Notes: generated by a model from the letters alone, not told the origin. Shown: positions 1 to 8,219, counted from the stretch's first letter. The stretch: 41,442 nt of DNA from an uncultured Lachnospiraceae bacterium (GCA_947566705.1 CANOLA010000021.1:1-41442); one strand, 5' to 3'. Made by a program: numbers and translations.

Positions 1-11
1 TCATCTGTCAT
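1..11 (-). CDS. start of the gene downstream of proB (partial, possibly proA)
   Basis: An ATG lies at 11-9 on the minus strand, preceded by AGGCGG about 4 bases upstream. Only the first three or so codons (M-T-D) are inside the window. Its position 49 bases after the proB stop, on the same strand, is where proA (gamma-glutamyl phosphate reductase) usually sits, but nothing in the visible bases proves that identity. Confidence 0.3.
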
Positions 12-60
12 TTTGCCGCCTGATTCCTTTCTTTCACTTTAAAATTTTTAATCTTATCTC

Positions 61-891
61 CTATTCTAAAATATATTCTGCAAGATTAAAATCCGGATTT
101 TCATGCGCCATAAAAAGGGTTCCCCTGTAATCATCTGCAAAAATATCAGAAATCACCCGGACATCCGCACCATTGGCAATAATCATATCCGTACCGGAAT
201 TTGTTGCAATCTTTGCCGCAGTCAGTTTGGTTGTCATTCCTCCCGTTCCCACATTACTTCCGGTTGTTTTTTTTGCCATTCCGTTAATTCGTTCATCAAT
301 TGAATCCACCACACGAATCAGTTCGGCATCAGGATTTTTATGGGGATCATCCGTATACAGTCCGTCAATATCTGACAGCAGGATTAAAAGATCAGCCCCG
401 ACAAGCGAGGAAACCAGTGCGGATAATGTGTCATTATCGCCAAACTGCATTTCATAGGTGCTGACGGTGTCATTTTCATTGACGACCGGAATTACTCCCA
501 GCTTAAACAGCTCTTCAAATGTGTTTTTTGCATTCTCCCTTGAAACCGGATTTATCATGGTATTTTTTGTAATCAGAACCTGTCCTGCAGTATGGTTATA
601 TTCTGCAAACAGCTTCTGGTATGTCATCATCAGCCGTCCCTGCCCGACTGCGGCACATGCCTGTTTCATGGAAATATTGGTCGGACGTTTTTTGATTCCC
701 ATCGCCGCACGCCCAACCGCAATTGCCCCGGAACTCACCAGGCAGACATCTGTCCCCTGGTTTCTAAGGTCACAGAGCGCACGAACAAGATGTTCCAGTT
801 TGCCAAGGTTCTGCCGTCCGGTCTGTGCGTGTGTGATGGAGGAGGAACCGATTTTTACTACTACCCTTTTGTATTTTATTTGATTGTCCAT
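61..891 (-). CDS. proB: glutamate 5-kinase, short form without PUA domain
   Basis: ATP-dependent phosphorylation of glutamate to gamma-glutamyl phosphate, the first step of proline synthesis, in the cytoplasm. The 276-residue protein has the amino-acid kinase fold: VVKIGSSSIT near residue 11, SSGAIAVG near 53, NENDTVS near 138, FGDNDTLSALVSSL near 150 and LLSDIDGLYTDDP near 171, then the GTGGMTTKLTAA segment near 215. It stops after the kinase domain, so the C-terminal PUA RNA-binding domain of the roughly 367-residue enterobacterial enzyme is absent, as in many Firmicutes. AAAGGAAAG sits just before the ATG. The next gene starts 49 bases downstream on the same strand, consistent with a proBA operon. 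The family call is secure; the absence of PUA is seen directly. Confidence 0.95.
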   Translation of the reverse strand: MDNQIKYKRVVVKIGSSSITHAQTGRQNLGKLEHLVRALCDLRNQGTDVCLVSSGAIAVGRAAMGIKKRPTNISMKQACAAVGQGRLMMTYQKLFAEYNHTAGQVLITKNTMINPVSRENAKNTFEELFKLGVIPVVNENDTVSTYEMQFGDNDTLSALVSSLVGADLLILLSDIDGLYTDDPHKNPDAELIRVVDSIDERINGMAKKTTGSNVGTGGMTTKLTAAKIATNSGTDMIIANGADVRVISDIFADDYRGTLFMAHENPDFNLAEYILE

Positions 892-967
892 AGTCTTTCC
901 TTTTAATAAATTTATATATAATTCTAAAGATTGTACTGTAATTTTTTATCTTGTATTCCTGGTGTTC

Positions 968-1558
968 TTAGATATCATAAAGTCCTTCTTTATTTTTTGA
1001 AAGCCCCATAAAATATATAACCAGACTGACCACCTCAATTACCAGCCCCGGAATATTCCATGTAATAAGAGAAAAAACACCATGGAACAATGCACTGGCA
1101 ATATTCCACTCAAGCATTCCTTTCATTCCTGTTCCGGCAATTACCCCATACAAATTCGCTGCTCCGTAAATCACTATAATAATTACATCCAGGGGATTGC
1201 ACAGCTCAAAAACAAGTAAAAGAAAAAACATTACAAACAAAATAGCAGACATTATAAGAAATGCCTTCATTTTTGTCACCTTAAGCTGTCCGCGCATTTT
1301 TTCACCGGTATGATTCCGAAAGATACAAAAAATACAGTAAAAAACTCCGGCAAAAGAGCCCGACAGCAGAAATGCCAGAACAGAAATAAACCTTGCCGCT
1401 GAATCCAGAATCAAGGCATCCTTTTTGGAATTCAAAAGTCTGGATTTCCAGAACATAATATATGTAACTGCCAAAATCACGTTACCTAACAGCGAAAAAG
1501 ACGCTCCAATTCCGGTAACAACATTTATGCCATCTTCTGCCGTCATAAAATTTTCCAT
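968..1558 (-). CDS. small polytopic membrane protein of unknown function
   Basis: I do not recognise a family. The 196-residue protein is strongly hydrophobic, with roughly six likely membrane segments near residues 15-36, 56-80, 98-120, 122-142, 147-168 and 170-187. Short charged loops separate them (KSRLLNSKKD near 38, RNHTGEKMRGQLKVTKMK near 81). AAGG directly abuts the first ATG (1558), so the in-frame ATG four codons later (1546), with AAGGATGG upstream, is an equally good start. It is separated from proB by 76 bases and from the upstream helical-repeat gene by about 100 bases, so operon membership is uncertain. No catalytic motif is visible. Confidence 0.6.
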   Translation of the reverse strand: MENFMTAEDGINVVTGIGASFSLLGNVILAVTYIMFWKSRLLNSKKDALILDSAARFISVLAFLLSGSFAGVFYCIFCIFRNHTGEKMRGQLKVTKMKAFLIMSAILFVMFFLLLVFELCNPLDVIIIVIYGAANLYGVIAGTGMKGMLEWNIASALFHGVFSLITWNIPGLVIEVVSLVIYFMGLSKNKEGLYDI

Positions 1559-1655
1559 CCTTAATACTATAATTTACTGTTGCATTCAGAAAATATTTTA
1601 GCACAGTTCCCAGGTGATAACAAGTTTCTTTCACCTGATTTGCGTAGCAACCTTC

Positions 1656-2711
1656 TTATATGATTTGCTCCATATAGTAAGAATTCCCATTCCGCTCGTC
1701 AAACCGTTTTGCAACTTCAACATACCCATTATAATATAACTCTGCCAGCTCCGCTACCCGGTATCCGTCCTTTGTTTTTTCAACCGGCATCTGCGGCAGT
1801 GAAATATTAAGAAATTCGCGTTCCTTCTGCAGTGCCAGGAAAAACTGCCGGGAGCCTTTTGCAAACATCATTTTATAATAAGGATTGCGGTTGTCCAGTT
1901 CCTGTTTTATCACTTTTTGAAAGATTTCAATTCCCTGCGCCAAATCATACAGACTGCAGTAATAAAGCATGTCTCCAACTATCTCTCCGGTCAGCCCAAA
2001 GGCTTTTCTTTTAAAAACAAGCTGATGAAGAAGTTCAAAATATTTTTTGCTTTCTTTATGATGTCTTTGGTTACAGTAATATGTCATTAGCATACGGTAG
2101 GTTCTGCCCGGAACCTCTCCACAGCTGAGCTCATGGTTTAAGATTGGCTTTATCTCATCAAATGCCTTATCCACCTGACCTGTAATTAAATCATATGCCG
2201 CCTGCTCATCCAGTTCGCAGGCTTCACAGTCACTTAGATAATCCCTCTGGGACATCTGCATTTTCCAGTTGGCTTCTTTTGCTTTTTCTTCATCAATATC
2301 CATATACACAAAGCGGATTTTCTGGTAATAGGAACGCAGGGAATATCCGTATCTTTTACAACTTTTTTTGTATTCCTCAAAATATGAGTCGATCTCGTTT
2401 AAGGAAATCTGCGGGAACTCCTTTGCCCCTGTTAAAATCCATTTAAAAGCCCAGCAGATATCATAAGGGTCCACATATCCGGGATTTTGTTCATCCATTG
2501 CAATCAGCTGCGGAAAGATAACCAGTGCGTCCATCGTATCCCCGTAAAAGACTGACTCCTCAACTAAATCCAGACGAAACTTTAACTGGTTTCTAATATC
2601 CTTTTCCAGATCCGCCTGCTGGATTGCAGCCTTCAGTGCGCTGATTTTTGCCTCTCCGTGCGACGCTTTTTTGTACTCATTCATAAATTCATTTGAATTA
2701 TAATTATCCAT
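1656..2711 (-). CDS. helical TPR-like protein of the HSP90-like operon
   Basis: Function unknown. The 351-residue protein is all soluble and appears almost wholly alpha-helical, with repeated aromatic and Leu/Ala spacing like degenerate tetratricopeptide repeats (for example residues 160-275, around AAYDLITGQVDKAFDEIKPI and KESKKYFELLHQL). There is no signal peptide or membrane segment. It is the third gene of an apparent operon with the 261-residue protein (42 bases upstream) and the HSP90-like ATPase. AAAGGAG lies about 11 bases before the ATG. The last five residues, M-E-Q-I-I, and the stop are encoded by a copy of the 16-base repeat core that also ends the ATPase gene. TPR-like partners near an HSP90-type ATPase suggest a scaffold or co-chaperone role; this is inference only. 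Confidence 0.65.
   Translation of the reverse strand: MDNYNSNEFMNEYKKASHGEAKISALKAAIQQADLEKDIRNQLKFRLDLVEESVFYGDTMDALVIFPQLIAMDEQNPGYVDPYDICWAFKWILTGAKEFPQISLNEIDSYFEEYKKSCKRYGYSLRSYYQKIRFVYMDIDEEKAKEANWKMQMSQRDYLSDCEACELDEQAAYDLITGQVDKAFDEIKPILNHELSCGEVPGRTYRMLMTYYCNQRHHKESKKYFELLHQLVFKRKAFGLTGEIVGDMLYYCSLYDLAQGIEIFQKVIKQELDNRNPYYKMMFAKGSRQFFLALQKEREFLNISLPQMPVEKTKDGYRVAELAELYYNGYVEVAKRFDERNGNSYYMEQII
1658..1673 (-). repeat. 16-base repeat core supplying the MEQII C-terminus
   Basis: This 16-base stretch (minus strand ATGGAGCAAATCATAT) is identical to those at 3560-3575, 3635-3650 and 3711-3726. Here it encodes the last five residues of the 351-residue protein and runs into its TAA stop. 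The downstream palindromic half seen at 3560-3710 is absent or decayed; only a second GCAAATCA follows about 17 bases later. Confidence 0.8.
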
Positions 2712-2753
2712 TTTCTTTCAAGCTCCTTTTTACCTGGATTTCCCAAAGCCTTT

Positions 2754-3539
2754 TTACTTTTTTAATATTTTTTCCATCTCATCCTGAAAAGGAATTTTTA
2801 AAGCCGAAAAATGTTCCATGTCAATGTCCTCTTTTAGAAAAGCCGGTGTTTCTGCAATATCCAGTTCAACATTCATGCCATACCGCTTTGCAGTTTTTAA
2901 CAGTCCGATTGTCGTAAAATCAATTACGGTTGCGTAGCTTGTCATATTTTTTCTGTATTTTTTAACTCGTTTAACAAGCTCCTCTTTCAATAATTCTTCA
3001 TTCTGATTCAGCAAAGCATTATAAATGCCTTTTAAAAACTGAGGTTTAATATAATACACTTCCGGTCTTTTTTCATCAATTTCCGGCAATTGTTCTACCA
3101 GTTTTTTTGCTTTTTCTTTTTCCCCCAGATACAGACTGCCCATTATTGTATCTTCATAACAGTCTGAAAACTCATCAAAACACCCAGTCGTTATTGCTTT
3201 GCAAATATAATCCTCCATCCTGGAAAAAATATTTGTATAAATCTGTTTCGTAGGAATTTCAGCTTTTTTCATCCGGCAAGCATAAAAGAAAGACTTTACT
3301 GCCATGCAGGTTGTCTGTATTACCTTTTCCTGATTACCTTTAGCCAGATATTCCCATGCCCACATATCATATGTATTTGCTAAACATACACACAGCCTGA
3401 AATAATCAGAAGATTCTGCACATTCTTCTGTCAGTTCACTGATTTCATGCTGGTATCCCATACCCATGATTTTCTCGCCCTCAAGCAAATGCGCAATAAC
3501 CTGGTTCCATTTTTTACTCTGATATGCCAGATTTTTCAT
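2754..3539 (-). CDS. helical TPR-like protein, middle gene of the HSP90-like operon
   Basis: Function unknown. The 261-residue soluble protein is predicted mainly helical, with TPR-like pairs such as residues 46-80 (YFRLCVCLANTYDMWAWEYL) and a following AVKSFFYACRMKKA segment. It has no signal peptide or clear catalytic motif. The start is the first ATG after the last repeat copy; its Shine-Dalgarno is weak (GGGGTATTAGGG before the ATG). It lies 42 bases upstream of the 351-residue gene and about 170 bases downstream of the HSP90-like gene, with that gap almost filled by two tandem repeat units. The shared fold type and order suggest it works with the ATPase. No named family could be assigned by eye. 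Confidence 0.6.
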   Translation of the reverse strand: MKNLAYQSKKWNQVIAHLLEGEKIMGMGYQHEISELTEECAESSDYFRLCVCLANTYDMWAWEYLAKGNQEKVIQTTCMAVKSFFYACRMKKAEIPTKQIYTNIFSRMEDYICKAITTGCFDEFSDCYEDTIMGSLYLGEKEKAKKLVEQLPEIDEKRPEVYYIKPQFLKGIYNALLNQNEELLKEELVKRVKKYRKNMTSYATVIDFTTIGLLKTAKRYGMNVELDIAETPAFLKEDIDMEHFSALKIPFQDEMEKILKK

Positions 3540-3559
3540 TTACCCTAATACCCCTTTTT

Positions 3560-3634
3560 ATATGATTTGCTCCATCATCTGTGACGCCCCGCAGGGGCGT
3601 TGCCTGCGCAAATCATTTCGCGCAGCGAACTTTC
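3560..3634 (-). repeat. palindromic repeat unit, copy 1 (75 bp)
   Basis: A 75-base unit, nearly identical to 3635-3710. On the minus strand it starts ATGGAGCAAATCATAT, then has two hairpin-forming parts: CTGCGC pairing with GCGCAG across about 10 bases, and ACGCCCC pairing with GGGGCGT across TGC. There is no U-tract, so it is not a simple terminator. GCAAATCAT near the start can also pair with ATGATTTGC further on, giving alternative folds. This copy ends just before the 261-residue gene. Confidence 0.9.
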
Positions 3635-3710
3635 ATATGATTTGCTCCATTATCTGTGACGCCCCGCAGGGGCGTTGCCTGCGCAAATCATTTCGCGCAG
3701 CGAACTTTTC
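3635..3710 (-). repeat. palindromic repeat unit, copy 2 (76 bp)
   Basis: A tandem copy of 3560-3634, differing by one extra base in a T run on the plus strand and by one base after the 16-base core (t versus c). It directly abuts the end of the HSP90-like gene. A 20-codon open frame starts at an ATG overlapping that gene's TGA stop and ends in a TAA overlapping the next ATG, so the unit contains end-to-end overlapping stop/start codons. Confidence 0.9.
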
Positions 3711-5493
3711 ATATGATTTGCTCCATTAACTCCAGAATCTTCCTGTTCATCACCTGCAGTTCATTATTCCGAAGCGGAAATCCCCCAATCATCAGGGCCT
3801 GCACATACAGGATTTCAATCACCATTTTTACCTGCTCTGTCTGCTCAAATTCGCAGAGCTTTTTAATAATCGGGTTATTATAATTAAAATACAGAACTGC
3901 ACAGGCTTTATCCTGAAGCTCACTGGCGAAAGAATCCAGCATCCCCATAAACAGGCTGCCTGATTTTTCCTTTGCCTGGTTTAATTCCCGCAAAAGCTTT
4001 GCATCACTGTCCACATAATAAAACACTGGAAGCTGGTCTGGCCGAAAATGTTTAAATTCCACCTCACAGTCGTACTTTTTCATAACATTTCCTGCAGTTA
4101 TTTTAAAACGGTCCAGTTTTTCCAGTTCATCAATGCTGCAGTTTTTCATCAGTGCAAGGATATCCTGCTCCTGCAGAGCGTTTATTTTTATACCAAACAA
4201 CTCTGACATCCTGTGCAGAAGCTCTCCGTCATACACATATCCGGCATTAATGAGCAGCCTGCCCTGTGCAAAAAATATCTGTGACATCTGGTTAAACTGT
4301 TCGATTTCCGTGGTATAAATTAATTCTTCTCCCAAATCCAGCAAATCCTTTCCGTTTAACATCCCCTGTGTTGTATGGAACTGGAAATAAGGAATCAGAA
4401 TCTCAAACAGCTCCTGGTTTTCAATGGCAATTGATTTTAAACCGCGCTGGTGGATACTTAAAAACGTACTGAACTTCTGACCGCCCGTTTTTGATAACTC
4501 TATAATATAAGCTGCAATACATCCGGCAACTTCCCTGCGCGTTTCTGCAAGCACCCTGTCCTTGTAAAAATTTTCCCTCGAAGCCGTAGGCCGCAGCGCT
4601 TTCGCATTTAAAATACACCTGACAAATACCGCCCATTCCGGAATCAGTCCGTCCCCGTCCTCCGTAAGCAGCATATTTTTCAGATATAAACGGTGGTTCT
4701 GTGTTCCGGCGGCAGAAACCTCATATGGCAGAATATAGGCAACCCCGTCTACTTTTCCGCTTTCGGAATGAATCGGAATATAATCAAAAAACTGCTCCCC
4801 GAACGTAAGCAGACCAAATGAAAGAATTTCGTCCCGGTTTGGATTTTCTCCCTCCCACGGAAGATATACTTTATTAATCTGCCTGCATTCACTGCCGTCA
4901 TTTAATGTAATCGGATAAGGCAGAAGCATTCCGTAATAATGAACCAGCATGCGGATAAGCTCGGATGAACAATAGTCTTCACAGCCGCTTTTGCACTTTA
5001 AAAATATGCTGCTGCCCCCGTCCTTAATACGGTCAGGAATTTCTGTTTCCTTAATTGTATAGGTTCCGTCCGGTTTTCCGCACCATTCATGGCAGGAACC
5101 GTCTTTGACAGAATGGGTTTTTAAAATAATTTCATCGGATACCATAAAACAGGAAAGAATACCGATTCCAAATCTGCCGATAAATTCTTCTGACAAAACC
5201 CCGTTTTCCAGGTCACGTTTGGAGGATTCCCCGATAATCGCAAGAAACTGGTGGATTTCGGCTTCTGTGAGTCCGGTTCCGCTGTCGGAAAAAAGTATGG
5301 ACTCTTTTTCTTTAATATCTATGTATATACTGCCGCTGTCATAGGAACTATCCAGCATTTTCCTTGCCTGTATGGCATCCATTCCGTTCTGGAGCAGTTC
5401 ACGGATATAAACAGCCGGACTGCTGTAGAGGTGTTCGGAAAGTATATCAATCATTCCTCCCAGATTTACTTTAAAGCGAAAATTGTCTTCCAT
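3709..5493 (-). CDS. HSP90-family (GHKL) ATPase, HtpG-like, divergent
   Basis: A 594-residue protein with the HSP90/GHKL ATP-binding Bergerat fold at the N-terminus: RELLQNGMDA (residues 31-40, catalytic Glu and Mg-binding Asn), FSDSGTGL (68-75, the adenine-binding DxGxG) and GRFGIGILS (106-114, lid glycines). A middle-domain RPTASREN motif near residue 300 matches the conserved Ser-Arg-Glu loop of HtpG. The C-terminal part is shorter and unlike canonical HtpG. It ends L-M-E-Q-I-I, with the last five codons supplied by the repeat at 3711-3726. It is the first gene of an operon with two TPR-like helical proteins, which suggests an ATP-driven chaperone-like machine with dedicated partners rather than the housekeeping HtpG. 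The fold is secure; the function is open. Confidence 0.85.
   Translation of the reverse strand: MEDNFRFKVNLGGMIDILSEHLYSSPAVYIRELLQNGMDAIQARKMLDSSYDSGSIYIDIKEKESILFSDSGTGLTEAEIHQFLAIIGESSKRDLENGVLSEEFIGRFGIGILSCFMVSDEIILKTHSVKDGSCHEWCGKPDGTYTIKETEIPDRIKDGGSSIFLKCKSGCEDYCSSELIRMLVHYYGMLLPYPITLNDGSECRQINKVYLPWEGENPNRDEILSFGLLTFGEQFFDYIPIHSESGKVDGVAYILPYEVSAAGTQNHRLYLKNMLLTEDGDGLIPEWAVFVRCILNAKALRPTASRENFYKDRVLAETRREVAGCIAAYIIELSKTGGQKFSTFLSIHQRGLKSIAIENQELFEILIPYFQFHTTQGMLNGKDLLDLGEELIYTTEIEQFNQMSQIFFAQGRLLINAGYVYDGELLHRMSELFGIKINALQEQDILALMKNCSIDELEKLDRFKITAGNVMKKYDCEVEFKHFRPDQLPVFYYVDSDAKLLRELNQAKEKSGSLFMGMLDSFASELQDKACAVLYFNYNNPIIKKLCEFEQTEQVKMVIEILYVQALMIGGFPLRNNELQVMNRKILELMEQII
3711..3726 (-). 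repeat. 16-base repeat core inside the end of the HSP90-like gene
   Basis: An identical copy of the core, coding for M-E-Q-I-I at the C-terminus of the ATPase. It is directly contiguous with the 76-base unit, so the tandem array is two full units plus this partial third. Confidence 0.85.
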
Positions 5494-5651
5494 ATATATT
5501 TCCCAGCCTTTCCCGTTTAAGTGTTATGTTTCTTATTTTACACTATTTCTTATAAATTTGCTCGCTTTTTCTATAAATTTGATTTTTTAACAAAAAAATT
5601 CAGTCCGCATCCCGGCATTTAATAGCTGAACTGAAAAAATTATAAATAATT

Positions 5652-5693
5652 AAGAATTAAATTCTTGTTTCACAGAAAAATTTGTTGTATCCT
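5652..5693 (+). promoter_or_regulatory. probable apbE promoter with a 15-base palindrome
   Basis: TTGTTT (5665-5670), a 17-base spacer and TATCCT (5688-5693) form a moderate sigma-A-type promoter. A perfect palindrome AAGAATT-A-AATTCTT (5652-5666) ends on the -35 element and could be an operator. No regulator is recognised. Confidence 0.4.
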
Positions 5694-5718
5694 ACTGTTA
5701 AAGAATGGAGTAACTACT

Positions 5719-6759
5719 ATGAAAAAATATAACAGAATATTATCTGTACTTTCAGCGGTTCTTGTCCTTTCGCTGTTATGCAGCTGCAAACCGGAAGAAA
5801 AAAGTGTCTCTAAAACCGGATTTTATTTTGACACAATCATCACCATTACCCTTTATGGTACAGATAATGAAAAATATATTGAGTCCTGCTTCTCCCTTGC
5901 CAGTGACTATGAAAGAAAGTTTTCCAATACCATTGCAGACAGTGAAATCTCACAGATTAACCAGTCTGCCGGAAAATATGTCACGGTAAGTGATGAAACC
6001 GTGGAACTGTTGCAGGACGGAATTTCCTATGGAAAACTCAGTAACGGCAAATTTGATATTACCATCGGAAAACTGACGGAATTATGGAACTTTTCCGAAA
6101 TTGCAAAGAATCTGAAAACCTCAGATAATGAAACAGATTCTTCTGTCCTTCCTGATGATCAAGAAATAAAGAATGCCGTATCCCATATCAGTTACAAATC
6201 CATAAAAATAAAGGGAAATAAAGTAAAACTGACAGATTCCAGTGCAAAAATCGACCTTGGCGGAATCGCAAAGGGGTATATCGCAGATAAAATGCGGGAA
6301 TATCTGACAGACCAGGGGATTACAAAAGGCATTATCAGTCTGGGGGGAAATGTCATGACCCTTGGACCCAAATCCGATGGTGAATTCTATTCCATTGGTA
6401 TCCAGAAACCTTTTGCCAAAACCGGTACCAGCCTTGGAACACTGAAGGTAAAAGATGCTTCCGTGGTCTCATCCGGGATTTATGAACGCTATTACCGCGT
6501 GGACGACAGACTCTACCATCATATTTTAAATACCAGAACCGGATATCCTGTGGAAAACAATCTGTACCAGGTAACGATTATCAGCAAAAGCTCCATGGAC
6601 GGCGATGCACTCAGCACAACAGTATTTGCACTTGGTGCCAGAGACGGCATGGAACTGGTTGAAAATACGAAGGATACAGAGGCCATTTTTGTAATGGAAG
6701 ACGGGGAAATCATACAAAGCTCCGGAATCGGAGGAGAGATTATATTTACGGAAGAATAA
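5719..6759 (+). CDS. apbE: FAD:protein FMN transferase, lipoprotein
   Basis: Transfers FMN from FAD to a Thr of target flavoproteins, notably RnfG and RnfD, at the outer face of the membrane. The 346-residue protein starts at ATG 5719 with GGAG 8 bases upstream; an upstream TTG (5665) lies in the promoter and is unlikely. It has a lipoprotein-type signal, hydrophobic residues 7-20 ending in LLCSCKPE. ApbE motifs follow: TGFYFDTIITITLYG, the KFSNTIADSEISQIN segment, KIDLGGIAKGYIADKM, GISLGGNV-like ISLGGNVMTLG, and HHILNTRTGYPV with the Mg-site DGDALSTTVFALG near the end. It faces the rnf operon convergently and shares a bidirectional terminator with rnfB, so its substrates are probably encoded next door. 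Confidence 0.95.
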   Translation: MKKYNRILSVLSAVLVLSLLCSCKPEEKSVSKTGFYFDTIITITLYGTDNEKYIESCFSLASDYERKFSNTIADSEISQINQSAGKYVTVSDETVELLQDGISYGKLSNGKFDITIGKLTELWNFSEIAKNLKTSDNETDSSVLPDDQEIKNAVSHISYKSIKIKGNKVKLTDSSAKIDLGGIAKGYIADKMREYLTDQGITKGIISLGGNVMTLGPKSDGEFYSIGIQKPFAKTGTSLGTLKVKDASVVSSGIYERYYRVDDRLYHHILNTRTGYPVENNLYQVTIISKSSMDGDALSTTVFALGARDGMELVENTKDTEAIFVMEDGEIIQSSGIGGEIIFTEE

Positions 6760-6760
6760 A

Positions 6761-6793
6761 AAACGGTACAGCCGGAAATGGCTGTACCGTTTT
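6761..6793. terminator. bidirectional terminator between apbE and rnfB
   Basis: A 13-base-pair stem (AAACGGTACAGCC with its complement) around a 6-base loop, with A-rich and T-rich flanks on the two sides. It would end both the apbE transcript and the convergent rnf transcript. Confidence 0.85.
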
Positions 6794-6794
6794 C

Positions 6795-7586
6795 TTATAA
6801 AATGATTTTCTTTGGACATTTTTCAGCACAGATTCCACATCCTGTACATTTCTCCTGGTCAATATATGCAACGTTGTCAATCACATGGACAGCATCACTC
6901 GGACAATTCTTTTCGCACAGATGACATCCGATACATCCCACAGAGCAGGCTGCCATAACATCCTTGCCCTTATCCTTGGAGTTACACTGTACCAGATGTA
7001 CGGCCTCATAAGGTACCAGTTCAATCAGGTTCTTCGGACATGCAGCGACACATTTGCCGCAGGCTTTACATGCCTTCTGGTCTACCTTCGCAATGCCGTC
7101 CACAATATGGATGGCGTCAAACGGACATGCCTTTACGCAGGTACCATATCCAAGGCATCCGTAATTACAGGATTTCGGTCCGCCGTTTGGTACAAATGCC
7201 ATAGCGGTACAGTCCGCAATACCAGTGTAATCATAATCTTTGTTTGCTTTCTCGCAGGTTCCGGCACATTTAACAAATGCCACCTTCTTTACGCCTGCTT
7301 CTGCAGAAACACCCATGATTTCACCGATTTTGGCTGCTACCGGGTCACCGCCGACCGGACACTGCCCAACCGGAGCCTCACCCTTTGCAATTGCTGCAGC
7401 CAGTCCGGAACATCCGGCATATCCGCAGCCACCGCAGTTGTTGCCCGGAAGCTCGCCTAAAATAGCTTCTTCACGGGGATCAACTTCTACCTTGAATTTT
7501 TCTCCAGATACACCGAGGAAAAATCCAAGAATAATTCCCACGCAGCCTACAACAAGGGCTGCTACAATAATTGCAGTAACATTCAT
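6795..7586 (-). CDS. rnfB: Rnf complex subunit B, iron-sulfur electron carrier
   Basis: Membrane-anchored ferredoxin-like subunit that carries electrons between ferredoxin and the rest of the Rnf ferredoxin:NAD+ oxidoreductase. The 263-residue protein has an N-terminal membrane helix (residues 3-24), the four-Cys domain NNCGGCGYAGCSGLA with CPVGG (about 49-83), a CAGTC...CNYGCLGYGTCVKACP stretch, and further CxxCxxCxxxCP clusters (CKACGKCVAACP, CIGCHLCEKNCP, CTGCGICAEKCP). It is the last gene of rnfCDGEAB and lies 13 bases after rnfA, with AGGAGG before its ATG. Length and motif order are standard. Confidence 0.95.
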   Translation of the reverse strand: MNVTAIIVAALVVGCVGIILGFFLGVSGEKFKVEVDPREEAILGELPGNNCGGCGYAGCSGLAAAIAKGEAPVGQCPVGGDPVAAKIGEIMGVSAEAGVKKVAFVKCAGTCEKANKDYDYTGIADCTAMAFVPNGGPKSCNYGCLGYGTCVKACPFDAIHIVDGIAKVDQKACKACGKCVAACPKNLIELVPYEAVHLVQCNSKDKGKDVMAACSVGCIGCHLCEKNCPSDAVHVIDNVAYIDQEKCTGCGICAEKCPKKIIL

Positions 7587-7599
7587 ATGTCTTTTCCTC

Positions 7600-8205
7600 C
7601 TATATCATTCCTGAGAAGCCCATGAATGCAATGGACATCAGACAGGCAGTTAAAAGTACAATCGCTGTCCCCTGAAACGGCTTTGGAATATCATTGTATT
7701 CAATTTTCTCGCGAAGTCCGGCCATAAGCACGATGGCAATGAAAAAACCTACGGCTGTGGCAAGACCATATACAACACTCTCTAACAGATTGTACTCAAA
7801 GGTTACACAGTTAAGTGCAACACCAAGTACCGCACAGTTTGTGGTAATCAGCGGAAGGAATACGCCAAGTGATTCATACAATGGCGGCATCTGTTTCTTT
7901 AAAAACATTTCAACAAACTGTACCAGTGCTGCAATTACAAGAATAAAAACAATCGTCTGCAGGAAACGCAGATCAATCCCTTTTTTCAGTAATGCAGAAT
8001 TAGCAAGTATAAATTTATAAATCAGTCCGGTTACAAAAGATGCTACTGTAATTACGAAAATTACAGCTCCGCCCATGCCGGCTGCTGTCTTTGTATTCTT
8101 AGATACTCCAAGGAAAGGACAGATACCGAGAAACTGACTTAACACTACGTTGTTTACGATTGCAGCAGATACTGCAAGCAGTACTAATGATGCTAATGAA
8201 CTCAT
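7600..8205 (-). CDS. rnfA: Rnf complex subunit A, membrane
   Basis: Integral membrane subunit of the Rnf ion-pumping ferredoxin:NAD+ oxidoreductase, paralogous to RnfE and NqrE/D. The 201-residue protein has about six membrane segments and the family sequences NNVVLSQFLGICPFLGVS (residues 18-35) and LITTNCAVLGVAL (about 98-110), whose Cys residues match those that bind the buried iron-sulfur centre shared with RnfE. AAGGAGG precedes the ATG. It sits 14 bases downstream of rnfE and 13 bases upstream of rnfB. No oddities. Confidence 0.95.
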   Translation of the reverse strand: MSSLASLVLLAVSAAIVNNVVLSQFLGICPFLGVSKNTKTAAGMGGAVIFVITVASFVTGLIYKFILANSALLKKGIDLRFLQTIVFILVIAALVQFVEMFLKKQMPPLYESLGVFLPLITTNCAVLGVALNCVTFEYNLLESVVYGLATAVGFFIAIVLMAGLREKIEYNDIPKPFQGTAIVLLTACLMSIAFMGFSGMI

Positions 8206-8219
8206 CCCTACTCTCCTCC

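Noticed and set aside
103-906. Open frames on the plus strand opposite proB
   Set aside because: They are shadows of the conserved proB frame and have no supporting start sites or domains.
3560-3710. Intrinsic terminator after the HSP90-like gene
   Set aside because: The GC-rich hairpins lack a following U-tract on the minus strand and are repeated in tandem.
3560-3726. CRISPR array
   Set aside because: Only two full units that abut without unique spacers; each unit contains hairpins and coding ends, so it is a tandem repeat, not repeat-spacer structure.
3709-3726. The MEQII ending of the HSP90-like protein as a counterpart of the eukaryotic HSP90 MEEVD tag read by TPR proteins
   Set aside because: The same ending occurs on the 351-residue protein and is written by the repeat, so the likeness is probably chance.
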